DNA of 64,000 bases. It comes from JACVRW01 sp036519295. Its GTDB lineage: Bacteria; Actinomycetota; Thermoleophilia; Solirubrobacterales; Thermoleophilaceae. Location: NCBI GenBank assembly GCA_036519295.1, contig DATDLN010000070.1, positions 1 to 64,000 of the forward strand, in the 5' to 3' direction. The stretch's first letter is position 1; each line of letters begins with the position of its first letter. Under the pieces are notes generated by a model that was given only the letters and a program-made list of their open reading frames with translations, was not told the origin of the DNA and searched no databases. Position numbers and translations under genes: made by a program. Of this stretch, positions 40,255-48,724 are shown piece by piece.

Positions 40255-41814
40255 CTACTCCACCGCGATCTCGCCCGTTGCGCTGTCCTTCTTCCCGAGC
40301 CCGGTGCGCAGCTCCTTGGCGCCGAGCTGGACCGTGTAGAGGCCGGGCGAGGATGGCCGCCAGGCGAATGAGCCGTTCCCGCGGCTGAAGGTGGCGAGCC
40401 GTTGGAAGGCGAGCTGCCCGCCCTTGTAGACCTTCACCTCGACCGCCGAGAGCTTCGACACCGTGAACCGGATGTTCGTCCACTGGCGGGTGGCGGCGAC
40501 GTCCGGGCCCGTGAAGCCGAGCTCGGGCGGGTCGACCTGATAACCGCGGTAGCGGCCTGCGTAGTCGCAGTAGGTCTGCCCGAGCCGGCGCGTGCACATG
40601 CTCTGAAGGAACTCGCGCAGCAGCTCGTGGTAGTCGCGGGTCGATTCGTTCCCGGCGTAGGAGTAGCGCGACCAGTCGCCCACGTCGCTGAGCGGCACCT
40701 CCGTGCGCGCCTCGGGCTCCGCCTGCTGGTAGAGCCTCAACGCACGGGTGTCGCCCGTGAGCTTGTAGAAGTCGTAGAGCCCGATCTCCGACTGGAGGAA
40801 GGCGTTGAAGATGTAGAGGCCCGGGGCGAAGGAGTACTGGAGGTAGTGCACTCCGCCGCGGGGACCGGTCGTGCGAACGCCGGTCGGCGGCGGCGTCTCG
40901 AACGCACCGAGCGCGCGGCGGCCGGTCTCCGTGTACGCCGGCTGATCCAGCAGGGTGGCCGCCCGCGCCAGCACCTGGATCCCGGTGGCCTGCGCCATCC
41001 CGCTCATCCAGGGCGGGGCGCCTCCGCCGAAGTGGAAGAGGTACTCCCACGCGATGAACCCGCGCCCGCGGTCGACCGCCAGGTAGGTCATCTCGTCCAG
41101 CAGCGTGCGCAGGGCCTGCTCGTCGCAAGTGGGCTGACCGCTCTCGCAGAAGCCATGCAGGTGTGTGGCCTTCTTGAAGGTCGAGAGCGGATGGATCTGG
41201 AGGCCCTCGCCGGGGAAGTACTGGAAGAGGATCTGGCTGCCGCGAAAGCTGACCTGATCGCCCGCCGCGGGGTAGGGAAGGGCGCGCCAGTACTGGCGGT
41301 TGCGCTCGAGCTGGAGGAATGCGGCGCGCATGCGCGACGGGGTGAGCTGACGCGACAGCGCCAGTGCCTCCACCGAGTCGACCACGTAGCGCAGCTGCGT
41401 GTCGCGGGCGCCGCTCAGCTTGCGCAGCGTGCGCAGCGACAGCACGTACCAGCGCTGCCAGCGCCGCTGGTCGGTCGCGGCGATGCCGCGCGCGCGCAGG
41501 GCACGTGTGAGCGAGCCGTAGACGGCACGCTGCGCGCGCCGCCGGCCGGCGGCGGATCGCGCGACCCGCCAGGCCCTTGCCGCCCGCGCGTCGGCGCGCG
41601 ATGAACGCGCGGACGCGGCCGTGGCCAGCCCCGGCCTTGTCCGCCCGCCCTCCGGGCCGGCAAGCCGGATCTCGGCCCGCGAGGGCACCGCCGGGTCGTT
41701 CACGCGCTCAGCGTGATTGCCGTCGACGACGATGACCTCCCCGGCCGCGGCGGGCCCGGCCACCAGCAGTGTCGCGGCAAAAGTTGCCGCAAATGTGCGC
41801 CTGATGCACCTCAT
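40255..41814 (-). CDS. Secreted D-glucuronyl C5-epimerase-like protein
   Basis: This 519-residue protein has a signal peptide (TFAATFAATLLVAGPAAAGE), a basic helical region and a C-terminal domain like heparosan glucuronyl C5-epimerase. Motifs include FQYFPGEGLQIHPLSTFKKA, MSGMAQATGIQVLARAATLL, YSFAPGLYIFNAFLQSEIGL and SYAGNESTRDYHELLREFLQ. In animals the family converts glucuronate to iduronate in glycosaminoglycans; bacterial members are few and mostly uncharacterised. Extracellular polysaccharide modification is the likely role. The ATG at 41814 has GGAG upstream. An Ig-like end (ATFSRGNGSFAWRPSSPGLY) follows the catalytic domain. Confidence 0.82.
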   Translation of the reverse strand: MRCIRRTFAATFAATLLVAGPAAAGEVIVVDGNHAERVNDPAVPSRAEIRLAGPEGGRTRPGLATAASARSSRADARAARAWRVARSAAGRRRAQRAVYGSLTRALRARGIAATDQRRWQRWYVLSLRTLRKLSGARDTQLRYVVDSVEALALSRQLTPSRMRAAFLQLERNRQYWRALPYPAAGDQVSFRGSQILFQYFPGEGLQIHPLSTFKKATHLHGFCESGQPTCDEQALRTLLDEMTYLAVDRGRGFIAWEYLFHFGGGAPPWMSGMAQATGIQVLARAATLLDQPAYTETGRRALGAFETPPPTGVRTTGPRGGVHYLQYSFAPGLYIFNAFLQSEIGLYDFYKLTGDTRALRLYQQAEPEARTEVPLSDVGDWSRYSYAGNESTRDYHELLREFLQSMCTRRLGQTYCDYAGRYRGYQVDPPELGFTGPDVAATRQWTNIRFTVSKLSAVEVKVYKGGQLAFQRLATFSRGNGSFAWRPSSPGLYTVQLGAKELRTGLGKKDSATGEIAVE

Positions 41815-41885
41815 CCGGTTCTCCAACGTGAATGGTGACGGTGAGTTGCGGTGCCGCGCCCAGTCCGCCCACTATCCTGCCCGGC

Positions 41886-43004
41886 GTGCGCCGTCTGTTA
41901 CCGCCGCTGCTGTTCGCTCTACTGGCGCTCGCTTCCTGCGGTGGCGGCAACGATAGGGGGGACGTCGAAGGGCTGGTCGATACGGCGTTCAGTCAGGAGA
42001 TGGACAGCGCCGATCTGAAGCTCGATGCCGAGGTCCAGCTCGAGGGCAGTCCGGTGTTCGACCACCCGCTGCGGATCCAAGCCTCGGGGCCATTCCGGAC
42101 GAACGAGGGCAAGCTCCCCTCGGTCGACCTCGAGGTCGAAATCGGCAGCGACGGCGGCGGCCAGACCGTGACCACGGGCTTCCTCTCGACCGGCAACCGG
42201 GCGTTCGTGAAGTTCCAGGACGTCTACTACGAGGAGCCCGCGTCCGAGGTGCGTCGCGCGAACCGGACCTTCGCCCACAACCAGCGTCGGCACAGCTCGC
42301 TGCGCGCGCTGGGCCTCGACCCGCGCTCGTGGATGCTGCTCGCCGAGGACAAGGGGGAGGAGGAGGTCGCGGGAGTCAAGACCCGCCACCTGTCCGGCGT
42401 GCTCGACGTGGAGACCCTGCTGGGCGACCTGAACCGCTTCGTGCGCAGGTCGGGAGCGGCCATCGGCGGTGCAACGGGACGGCCGCCGCCCAAGCCGCTC
42501 AGCCAGGAGGACATCCGGAAGATCGGCGGGGTCGTCGACGACCCGAGCTTCGAGGTCTACGTCGGCAAGCGGGACCAGATCGTCCGCCGGGTCTCCGGCA
42601 GGATCGAGTTCGATGTGCCGCAGGACCGCCGACAGGAGTTCCACGGCCTCGAGGGCGGCAAGATCCAGTTCTCGATCGAGTTCCGGGACGTGAACGGGGA
42701 CCAGGAGATCGAGGCGCCCCGCAAGGCCCGGCCGCTGTCCAAGCTCACCCGCTCGCTGGGCGGTCTCGACGCACTGATCGAGCTCGCGGGCGGCGACGAC
42801 GCGCCCACAGATCAGGGCGACCTCGGAGCGGAGGAGCCGGACGTGAGGCCGCCGAGCGGCAACGGCGGAACCGAGCCTCCGGCCGACGAATCCGGCACGG
42901 GGCCCGAGGAGGCCTTCCGCGAGTACGCCGAGTGCCTCGACGACGCCCGCCCGGAGGACACCGAGGCGCTCCAGGCCTGCGCCGACCTGCTCCAGCGACC
43001 CTAG
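41886..43004 (+). CDS. LppX/LprG-like lipoprotein with acidic tail
   Basis: This 372-residue protein from a GTG start has a lipoprotein signal (LLPPLLFALLALASCGGG). Its beta-rich body resembles the LppX/LprAFG or LolA-like fold that carries lipids across the cell envelope (SADLKLDAEVQLEGSPVFDH, DVYYEEPASEVRRANRTF, PSFEVYVGKRDQIVRRVSGR). It ends in a long acidic Pro/Gly-rich tail with two cysteines (ECLDDARPEDTEALQACADL). Cargo is unknown. The gene is divergent from the epimerase-like gene and convergent with the aldo/keto reductase gene (one base between stops). Confidence 0.75.
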   Translation: MRRLLPPLLFALLALASCGGGNDRGDVEGLVDTAFSQEMDSADLKLDAEVQLEGSPVFDHPLRIQASGPFRTNEGKLPSVDLEVEIGSDGGGQTVTTGFLSTGNRAFVKFQDVYYEEPASEVRRANRTFAHNQRRHSSLRALGLDPRSWMLLAEDKGEEEVAGVKTRHLSGVLDVETLLGDLNRFVRRSGAAIGGATGRPPPKPLSQEDIRKIGGVVDDPSFEVYVGKRDQIVRRVSGRIEFDVPQDRRQEFHGLEGGKIQFSIEFRDVNGDQEIEAPRKARPLSKLTRSLGGLDALIELAGGDDAPTDQGDLGAEEPDVRPPSGNGGTEPPADESGTGPEEAFREYAECLDDARPEDTEALQACADLLQRP

Positions 43005-43005
43005 G

Positions 43006-44142
43006 TCAAACCGGCGCCGCGATCTTCCTGAGATCGCGGTCGGGATCGATCGCCCGGCGCTCCGCGATGGCAGCGAGCTGCTCGTCGATCCCCCACCGGT
43101 CCGGCAGCTCGTCGCCCTCGTGGTCTGGAGTGCCGCCCTTCAGCAACATCGAGCCGCGGTTGTCGCCGATCGTCCGGATCTCGTCGACCTCGGCGTCGGA
43201 GAGGATCCGCTCGGCGGGCACGCCGGCCAGCTCCTCACGCTTACGCTCGATCGGCTTCGCGTCGGGGCCCGGCTCCTGGATCAGCGTCGGGACAACGCAC
43301 TCCACTCCCGGATGGGCGAGGTTCCACGCGCAGGCGAGCTGGAGCATCGTCAGCTCATGGCGCTCGGCGAGCGGGCGGATGCGCTCGAGCTTCTCGCGCC
43401 CCGCCTCCACCCAGCCCTCCGGACGGAAGGTGCGGTGATCGTGCTGCGGGAACCGGTGGCCGGGGAGGACGTCGTCGTGGAACAGGCCGCCGTAGTCCAC
43501 CACGCGGGTTATCAGCTTGACATCGTGCTCCGGGGCGGCCGCCACGGCCAGCTCCCCGGGCCAGGGCTCGAACGGGTTCAGGATCAGCATCGCCCAGTCG
43601 ATCAGCTCCCCGTAGCGCTCGAAGCAGCCGATCAGGTCCAGAACGAAGCCGTTCGCGGGGCCGGGGGCGACGCCCAGGCCGCGGGTCAGGCCCTCGTCGC
43701 GCAGCTCCCGGAGCGCCTCCCAGACCTCGGGCGACTCGAACCCGCGCCGGTCCGGGTTGTGCAGGAGCAGCAGGTCGAACGAGTCGGCGCCGATCCGTTC
43801 CAGGCTGTCCTCCGCGGCCATGCGGACGTAGTCGCGGTAGCCCTCGGGGCCCCGCAGGCTCGGGTCCGTGAGGCGCGGGAAGCCCTTCGGCCCCTGGCGC
43901 TCCCCCGTGTAGAAGTCGTGGCCGATCGCGCCGACGAGCTCGTAGTCCGATCGTGGGACCCCCCCGAGCGCCCGGCCCAGCAGCCGGTCCGCCTCGCCCT
44001 CGCCGTAGACGTCGGCCGTCATCACGGTCCGGACGCCGGCGCCGGGACGGAGGAGCGCCTCGAGGCGCTCCTCCGGGATGGGCTCCCCGAAGCGCATGAA
44101 GCGCCCGCCGCTCCAGGTGCCGATCGCCACGTGACCGTGCAT
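43006..44142 (-). CDS. Aldo/keto reductase family protein
   Basis: This 378-residue TIM-barrel reductase has TVMTADVYGEGEADRLLGRA (catalytic Asp/Tyr region), DSFDLLLLHNPDRRGF (substrate-site His), GLTRGLGVAPGPANGFVLDL and the C-terminal NADPH site ACAWNLAHPGVECVVPTL. Motifs are degenerate compared with classical AKRs but placed as in the family. It likely reduces carbonyls with NADPH. It is divergent from the broken terC gene by 14 bases. Confidence 0.85.
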   Translation of the reverse strand: MHGHVAIGTWSGGRFMRFGEPIPEERLEALLRPGAGVRTVMTADVYGEGEADRLLGRALGGVPRSDYELVGAIGHDFYTGERQGPKGFPRLTDPSLRGPEGYRDYVRMAAEDSLERIGADSFDLLLLHNPDRRGFESPEVWEALRELRDEGLTRGLGVAPGPANGFVLDLIGCFERYGELIDWAMLILNPFEPWPGELAVAAAPEHDVKLITRVVDYGGLFHDDVLPGHRFPQHDHRTFRPEGWVEAGREKLERIRPLAERHELTMLQLACAWNLAHPGVECVVPTLIQEPGPDAKPIERKREELAGVPAERILSDAEVDEIRTIGDNRGSMLLKGGTPDHEGDELPDRWGIDEQLAAIAERRAIDPDRDLRKIAAPV

Positions 44143-44156
44143 GCCCTCACTCTAAG

Positions 44157-45030
44157 GTGCTGGTGGTGACGGCCGCCGACCTCACGCTCCTCGTCGGGCT
44201 GATCGTCGCGGTGTTCGTCCTCCTCGGGGTCGACCTTCACTTCTTCGGGCGCGGCCGCGGGGCGAGCTTCCGCGAGGCGCTCATCTGTCGATCGGCTGGC
44301 TCGTCATGTCACTGCTGGCGATCATCCCCGTGCTGCTCCCGAAGGGGGGCGAGAAGGCCGTTCTCTACACCACGAGCTAATCGAGCAGTTCCACTTCGTG
44401 ATCTATCCGCTCGGGGCGGCCCTGGTCGTGCTCGCGTACCGGGTCTTCCAGGGGGTCAGGAGAACGTCGACCCGGACCCCAACTTCATGGTCCGGCTGGT
44501 GCGCCGGTTCTACCCCGTCACGGGCGAGTTCCACGGCCCGCGCTGGTTCATCGAGCGCGACGGCCGGCGTTACGCCACGCCGCTCTTCCTCTGCCTGTCC
44601 GCGATCGTGTTCGCCGACCTCGCCTTCGCGATCGACTCGATCCCGGCCGCCTTCGCGATCACCCGCGACCCGCTGATCATCTGGATGGGGAACGTGTTCG
44701 CGCTCCTCGGGCTGCGGGCGCTGTTCATGCTGGTGGAGAGCCTATCGCGCGCTTCCGCTACCTGGACGAGACGATCGCGATCGTGCTCGGCCTGGTCGGC
44801 CTGAAGCTGCTCGTCGAGGACCTGGTGGAGATCGGGCCGCTCCTGAGCCTTGCCGTGGTTACGGCCTCGTTCACGATCGGCATCGTCGCCTCGATTATCG
44901 GCGACCGCCACGATCCTGACTTCGAGCGCCACAGGGAGGAGCGCGTCGAGTCGGTGAAGCCGGAGATCGGCCCGGAGCCGTCGGCGCCAGCTGATCTCGA
45001 GGAGCGCGCGCGCTCAGTGACGTTGATTAG
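44157..45030 (+). pseudogene. TerC-family membrane protein, decayed by frameshifts and an internal deletion
   Basis: The GTG at 44157 starts a good TerC N-terminus (AADLTLLVGLIVAVFVLLGV). A missing G near 44287 shifts to a frame reading SIGWLVMSLLAIIPVLLPKG. At 44377 the sequence joins directly to LIEQFHFVIYPLGAALVVLA. The segment with the family's first conserved SLSxDN helix is lost, probably by recombination between two LIE-coding repeats. Further shifts near 44459 and 44745 precede VFADLAFAIDSIPAAFAITR and RYLDETIAIVLGLVGLKLL. TerC proteins handle metal ions at the membrane. With the first conserved Asp site deleted, this copy cannot be functional unless the assembly is wrong here. Confidence 0.85.
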
Positions 45031-45662
45031 GAAGAGTCGCTCGCGGCGCGCCAGCCGAGCAAACCGGCGAAGCCGAGCAGTCCGGCACCGGCCGCCCCGT
45101 CCACCGCGCCGAGCAGGCGCGGGCCGAAGCGACCACGCACGACGGTCACCAGCAGCGAGAGCCCGCTGAAGGCGGCGAGCGTTCCGAGCGCCACGCCGCC
45201 GAGCATCAGCGCGGCGCCCGCGGCCGAATCCGCCGCGTCGCCCACGGCCGCCGCCGAGGCCGCGCCGAAGATGGCCGCCCAGGTGGCGATCGTGAGCGGG
45301 TTGGAGGCGGTCGCCGCCAGCGCCGTGGCGAACGCCCGTGCCGGCGTGGCCACCTCCTCCTCGGCCTCACCGCCGAGCCGGACCCGGAAGGCGGCCCAGA
45401 GCGTCCGCGCGCCGATCGCGCCCAGCACGAGTGCTCCCACGACGCCGAGCACGATCCGCAGCGCGTCGACCTCGAGCAGGCTCGCGACCCCGGCCAGGCC
45501 GAGCGAGGCATAGAGCAGGTCGATCAGGGCGGCTCCAGCGCCGATCGCCACACCCGTCGCGAACGCGCCACGCAGCACGGAGCGCACGCAGAGGAGCGAC
45601 ACCGGCCCCGGCTGTGCGCCGACGAACAGGCCGAGTCCGAAGCCGACGAGGAGCGAGCCCAC
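45027..45662 (-). CDS. LysE/RhtB-family exporter
   Basis: This 211-residue membrane protein has about six helices. The N-terminus is the family signature (LGLFVGAQPGPVSLLCVRSV, with GxxPGP), and SNPLTIATWAAIFGAASAAA is the conserved NP motif in the fourth segment. It exports amino acids or related metabolites. The stop overlaps the tail of the decayed terC gene. The ArsR-SRPBCC pair lies upstream on the same strand, 10 bases before it, so co-transcription is plausible. Confidence 0.9.
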   Translation of the reverse strand: MGSLLVGFGLGLFVGAQPGPVSLLCVRSVLRGAFATGVAIGAGAALIDLLYASLGLAGVASLLEVDALRIVLGVVGALVLGAIGARTLWAAFRVRLGGEAEEEVATPARAFATALAATASNPLTIATWAAIFGAASAAAVGDAADSAAGAALMLGGVALGTLAAFSGLSLLVTVVRGRFGPRLLGAVDGAAGAGLLGFAGLLGWRAASDSS

Positions 45663-45672
45663 GGCCGGGATG

Positions 45673-46017
45673 CTAGTCCGCCGGGGCGCCGGCGGAGCGC
45701 GCCCGGCCCAGCTGGCGTTCGAGGGCCGCCAGGCGATCGTCCCACTGACCGCCCACCTCCGCCATCCAGGCCATGGCCTCGGACATGGGGGCGGGGGTCG
45801 GCCTGAAGAGGACCTCCCGCCCGGAACGGCGCGCCGCCACCAGGCCGGCGTCCGCGAGCATGCCGAGATGCTTCTGAACCGCCTGGCGGCTGACCGGCAG
45901 GCGGCGCGCCAGGTCGGTCGCGCTCGCCTCCCCGCCCGAACCGAGCAGCGCCAGCAGGCTTCGGCGGGTGCCGTCGGATAGGGCGGAGAAGACGGCGTCC
46001 GCGGGGTCGACCGCCAT
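45673..46017 (-). CDS. ArsR-family winged-helix regulator
   Basis: This 114-residue protein has VFSALSDGTRRSLLALLGSG, ATDLARRLPVSRQAVQKHLG (recognition helix) and LADAGLVAARRSGREVLFRP (wing). The metal-binding cysteines of classical ArsR are missing. That fits the group paired with AHSA1/SRPBCC proteins and responding to organic ligands or acting as a simple repressor. It overlaps the SRPBCC gene by TGATG. Two palindromes at 46427-46469 are the probable operators. Confidence 0.9.
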   Translation of the reverse strand: MAVDPADAVFSALSDGTRRSLLALLGSGGEASATDLARRLPVSRQAVQKHLGMLADAGLVAARRSGREVLFRPTPAPMSEAMAWMAEVGGQWDDRLAALERQLGRARSAGAPAD

Positions 46018-46400
46018 CAGTGCAGCGACCCGGCGCCGGCGAGCATCTCCGGCATTCCCGGTCGCGGAACGCCGAGCTCGGTGGCAAGGTCGCGGCCGTA
46101 GGCGTCGAGCAGCGCGAGCGGGCGCGACTCCGTCACCCGGATCAGCGTGCCCTCCTCGACCTCGCGCAGCTCTAGCTCTACCCGGCTCGCCTCCTCCTCG
46201 GGCTGGCTCCACCAGAACACCAGCCTTCGCGGGGCATCTGCCTCCTCGACGAACCCGGTGCGGTCGCCGGCGCGCACATCGCCCGCGGGTCTCAGCTCGA
46301 TGGCCGCGTCCTCCCCCAGCCACTCCGGCTCGGTGAGGGAGCGCCATACCTCCTCCCTGGGCTCCGGCACGACCAGCTCGCGTTCGACGGCGTGTTCCAT
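46017..46400 (-). CDS. SRPBCC (AHSA1-like) protein
   Basis: This 127-residue domain opens HAVERELVVPEPREEVWRSL, then TEPEWLGEDAAIELRPAGDV, typical of AHSA1-like proteins. RRLVFWWSQPEEEASRVELE forms the mid strands. It ends in a C-terminal helix shortened relative to others. It is co-translated with the ArsR regulator, a widespread pairing. Ligand unknown. The ATG at 46400 lies 26 bases before the first palindrome. Confidence 0.82.
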   Translation of the reverse strand: MEHAVERELVVPEPREEVWRSLTEPEWLGEDAAIELRPAGDVRAGDRTGFVEEADAPRRLVFWWSQPEEEASRVELELREVEEGTLIRVTESRPLALLDAYGRDLATELGVPRPGMPEMLAGAGSLH

Positions 46401-46426
46401 GTGAACCTCCGGGATCTCCGGGACCT

Positions 46427-46469
46427 GCAACCACTCGGTTGCGCTATTCTCGTGCAACCAGACGGTTGC
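46427..46469. promoter_or_regulatory. Two perfect palindromes between ArsR/SRPBCC and clpP
   Basis: GCAACC-ACTC-GGTTGC (46427-46442) and GCAACC-AGAC-GGTTGC (46454-46469) have identical 6-bp arms with different 4-bp spacers, and centres 27 bp apart. The second extends to TGCAACC/GGTTGCA. Identical arms with free spacers are what protein operators look like. The site lies before the SRPBCC-ArsR operon and within 22-65 bases of the clpP start, so the bound protein could affect both. Confidence 0.75.
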
Positions 46470-46491
46470 AGTCTACCGAAGGAGATCCCTC

Positions 46492-47139
46492 ATGCAGATC
46501 GGTCGCGCTCACAGCTCGCTCGTCCCGATGGTCCTCGAGCAGACCTCGCGCGGCGAGCGTTCGTTCGACATCTACTCGCGTCTCCTGAACGAGCGCATCA
46601 TCTTCATCGGCCAGCCCATCGACGACGAGCTCGCGAACCTGGTGGTCGCTCAGCTCATCCACCTCGAGTCCGCCGACCCCGACAAGGACGTCGCCGTGTA
46701 CGTGAACTCACCGGGCGGCTCGCTGCACGGGGGCCTCGCCATCTACGACGCCATGCAGTACGTGCGCCCGGACGTGCAGACCATCTGCTACGGCATGGCC
46801 ATGTCAGCCGGCTCGCTCATCTTGGCAGGTGGCGCCCGAGGCAAGCGGCTGACCCTCCCGAACGCCCGCATCCTGATCCACCAGCCGAGCTCCGGGTTCC
46901 AGGGGCAGTCCTCGGACATCGAGATCCACGCCCGCGAGATCCTCGAGCTGAGGCGGCGCCTTGAGGAGATCTACGCCCGCCACACGGGCCAGGGCACGGA
47001 GCGGATCCACGACGACATGGAGCGCGACCGCTTCTTCAGCGCCGAGCAGGCCGTGGACTACGGGCTGGTGGACCGCATCATCACTGAGCGGGAGCTGCGC
47101 CGGACGCCGTCGGGCTTCGCGCCGGCCGCGGTCGGATAG
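46492..47139 (+). CDS. clpP: ATP-dependent Clp protease proteolytic subunit
   Basis: This 215-residue serine protease has the catalytic triad Ser105 (GMAMSAGSLIL), His130 (ILIHQPSSG) and Asp179 (MERDRFFS), plus the family motif VNSPGGSLHGGLAIYDAM. It forms the barrel of the Clp protease with ClpX/ClpC ATPases, which are not in this window. A clear ribosome site (GAAGGAGAT) lies 5 bases before the ATG. The gene stands alone rather than next to a second clpP or clpX, and it shares its promoter region with an ArsR-type operator. Confidence 0.97.
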   Translation: MQIGRAHSSLVPMVLEQTSRGERSFDIYSRLLNERIIFIGQPIDDELANLVVAQLIHLESADPDKDVAVYVNSPGGSLHGGLAIYDAMQYVRPDVQTICYGMAMSAGSLILAGGARGKRLTLPNARILIHQPSSGFQGQSSDIEIHAREILELRRRLEEIYARHTGQGTERIHDDMERDRFFSAEQAVDYGLVDRIITERELRRTPSGFAPAAVG

Positions 47140-47166
47140 CGCGACCCACTTGCCATTCTGGGGCGA

Positions 47167-48501
47167 GTGAGGAAGGCCCTGCTTCTCCTCGCCCTCGGCG
47201 TTTCACTGCTCGCAGCCTGCGAGAGCGGCGGCGACGGCGGGAGGACGGCCTCCGCACCGTCGCGCTCGGAGGAATCCGAAGGGTCGGCGGCGGCGTCCGA
47301 GGAGACGGGCGCGGCGGTCAGCAAGCGCGGGCTGCTGGAGCACCTTCGCGCTCTCCAGGACATCGCCGATCACCACGGCCACACCCGCGCCGCGGGCACC
47401 GGCGGGTACGGCGCGTCCACCGATTACGTGGTCGCGCGACTGCGCGAGGCGGGTTGGCGCGTCCGGCTCCAGCCGGTGAGGTTCCCGTTCTTCCGCGAGC
47501 GCTCGGCACACCTCGAGGCGGACGGGCGCAGCCTGCGCTCGGAGCGCGACTTCCGCGTGCTGACCCACTCGGGCGCCGGACGCGCCTCGGGGCCGGTGCG
47601 CGGAGCCGGCCTCGGTTGCAACCGCGAGGACTACGACGGCACGGGTCGCGGCGGCGTCGCGCTCGTGCGGCGTGGCGAGTGCTTCTTCCGGGACAAGGCC
47701 CTGAACGCGCAGCGGTCGGGAGTGGGGGGCGTGCTCCTGGTCGATCCCGCGGCGCGCGGCGAGCCCATCAGCGCGACTCTCGGCGGGCCGGGCGTGCATA
47801 TCCCGGTGGTGGTCCTGGGCGCCGAGGCCGCCCGCGTCACCCGGCCGGGAACGCAGGTGCGCCTCGCCGTGGACGCCGTCTCCGAGCGGCGCGTGACCCA
47901 CAACGTGATCGCCGAGACGGGCGCGGGTCCCGGTGACCGCGTGGTGATGGCGGGCGCTCACCTGGACTCGGTCCCGGCCGGTCCGGGCATCAACGACAAC
48001 GGCAGTAGCGTGGCCACGCTCCTCGAGGCGGCCGAGGCGCTGGGGCCGCGCCCGCCCGGCGCCCGCGTTCGGCTCGCGTTCTGGGCCGGCGAGGAGCTGG
48101 GGCTCTACGGCTCGCGGCGCTACGTTCGCTCGCTCTCCGCGCGCGAGCGCGGCCGCATCGCCGCCTACGTGAACCTCGACATGGTGGGCTCGCCAAACGC
48201 CGTGCGTGAGGTGTACGACGGCGCGCCGCCGATCGAGCGTGCGCTCCGTCGCGCGCTCCGGCCCCGCGTGAGGAGCGAGCGGCTGGGCGCCTCCTCGGAC
48301 CACGCTCCGTTCCGGCGCGCCGGGATCCCGGTGGGCGGCCTCTACACGGGCTCCGCCGAGCGCGGACCAGGCGGCCGGCCGCGCGACCCCTGCTACCACC
48401 GCCGCTGCGACACGATCGACAACGTGGACCGCCGGGTGATGCTCGAGATGGCCCGCGCCGCGGCGCAGGCGCTGCGCGCCCTGTCCCGTCAGGCGCGGTA
48501 G
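47167..48501 (+). CDS. M28-family zinc aminopeptidase, PA-domain lipoprotein
   Basis: This 444-residue protein from a GTG start has a lipoprotein signal (LLLLALGVSLLAACESGG), a PA domain (CNREDYDGTGRGGVALVRRG, ALNAQRSGVGGVLLVDPA) and an M28 catalytic domain. Zinc ligands are visible as AGAHLDSVPAGPGINDNGSS (His, Asp), FWAGEELGLYGS (catalytic Glu pair), YVNLDMVGS (Asp) and CYHRRCDT (His). It resembles secreted leucyl aminopeptidases of actinobacteria and should hydrolyse peptides outside the membrane. Confidence 0.93.
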   Translation: MRKALLLLALGVSLLAACESGGDGGRTASAPSRSEESEGSAAASEETGAAVSKRGLLEHLRALQDIADHHGHTRAAGTGGYGASTDYVVARLREAGWRVRLQPVRFPFFRERSAHLEADGRSLRSERDFRVLTHSGAGRASGPVRGAGLGCNREDYDGTGRGGVALVRRGECFFRDKALNAQRSGVGGVLLVDPAARGEPISATLGGPGVHIPVVVLGAEAARVTRPGTQVRLAVDAVSERRVTHNVIAETGAGPGDRVVMAGAHLDSVPAGPGINDNGSSVATLLEAAEALGPRPPGARVRLAFWAGEELGLYGSRRYVRSLSARERGRIAAYVNLDMVGSPNAVREVYDGAPPIERALRRALRPRVRSERLGASSDHAPFRRAGIPVGGLYTGSAERGPGGRPRDPCYHRRCDTIDNVDRRVMLEMARAAAQALRALSRQAR

Positions 48502-48724
48502 GCGCTACCTCGCCCAGATCGACCACCCGAGTACGAGGTGAGGCGGCGTGTCGGGGCTGGTCCGGGCATGGCTACTCCGTTCGGTTGCTTCGGGTGGCCG
48601 CACCCTATTGGCAACTTAGGCCAGCATCTGTCCCCAAACTCCCAGACCATCCCCGGCGCAACGGAGACCTCCTCCTCACGAGGTCCGACTTGGGCGCTGA
48701 GGAGATGGGCGGAATACTTGCGGC

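Noticed and set aside
48502..48724. The 223-base gap before the amidohydrolase as a hidden gene (an 81-codon minus-strand frame exists).
   Set aside because: The frame overlaps the peptidase end, has mixed codon use and no domain-like sequence; the gap is more likely promoter DNA.
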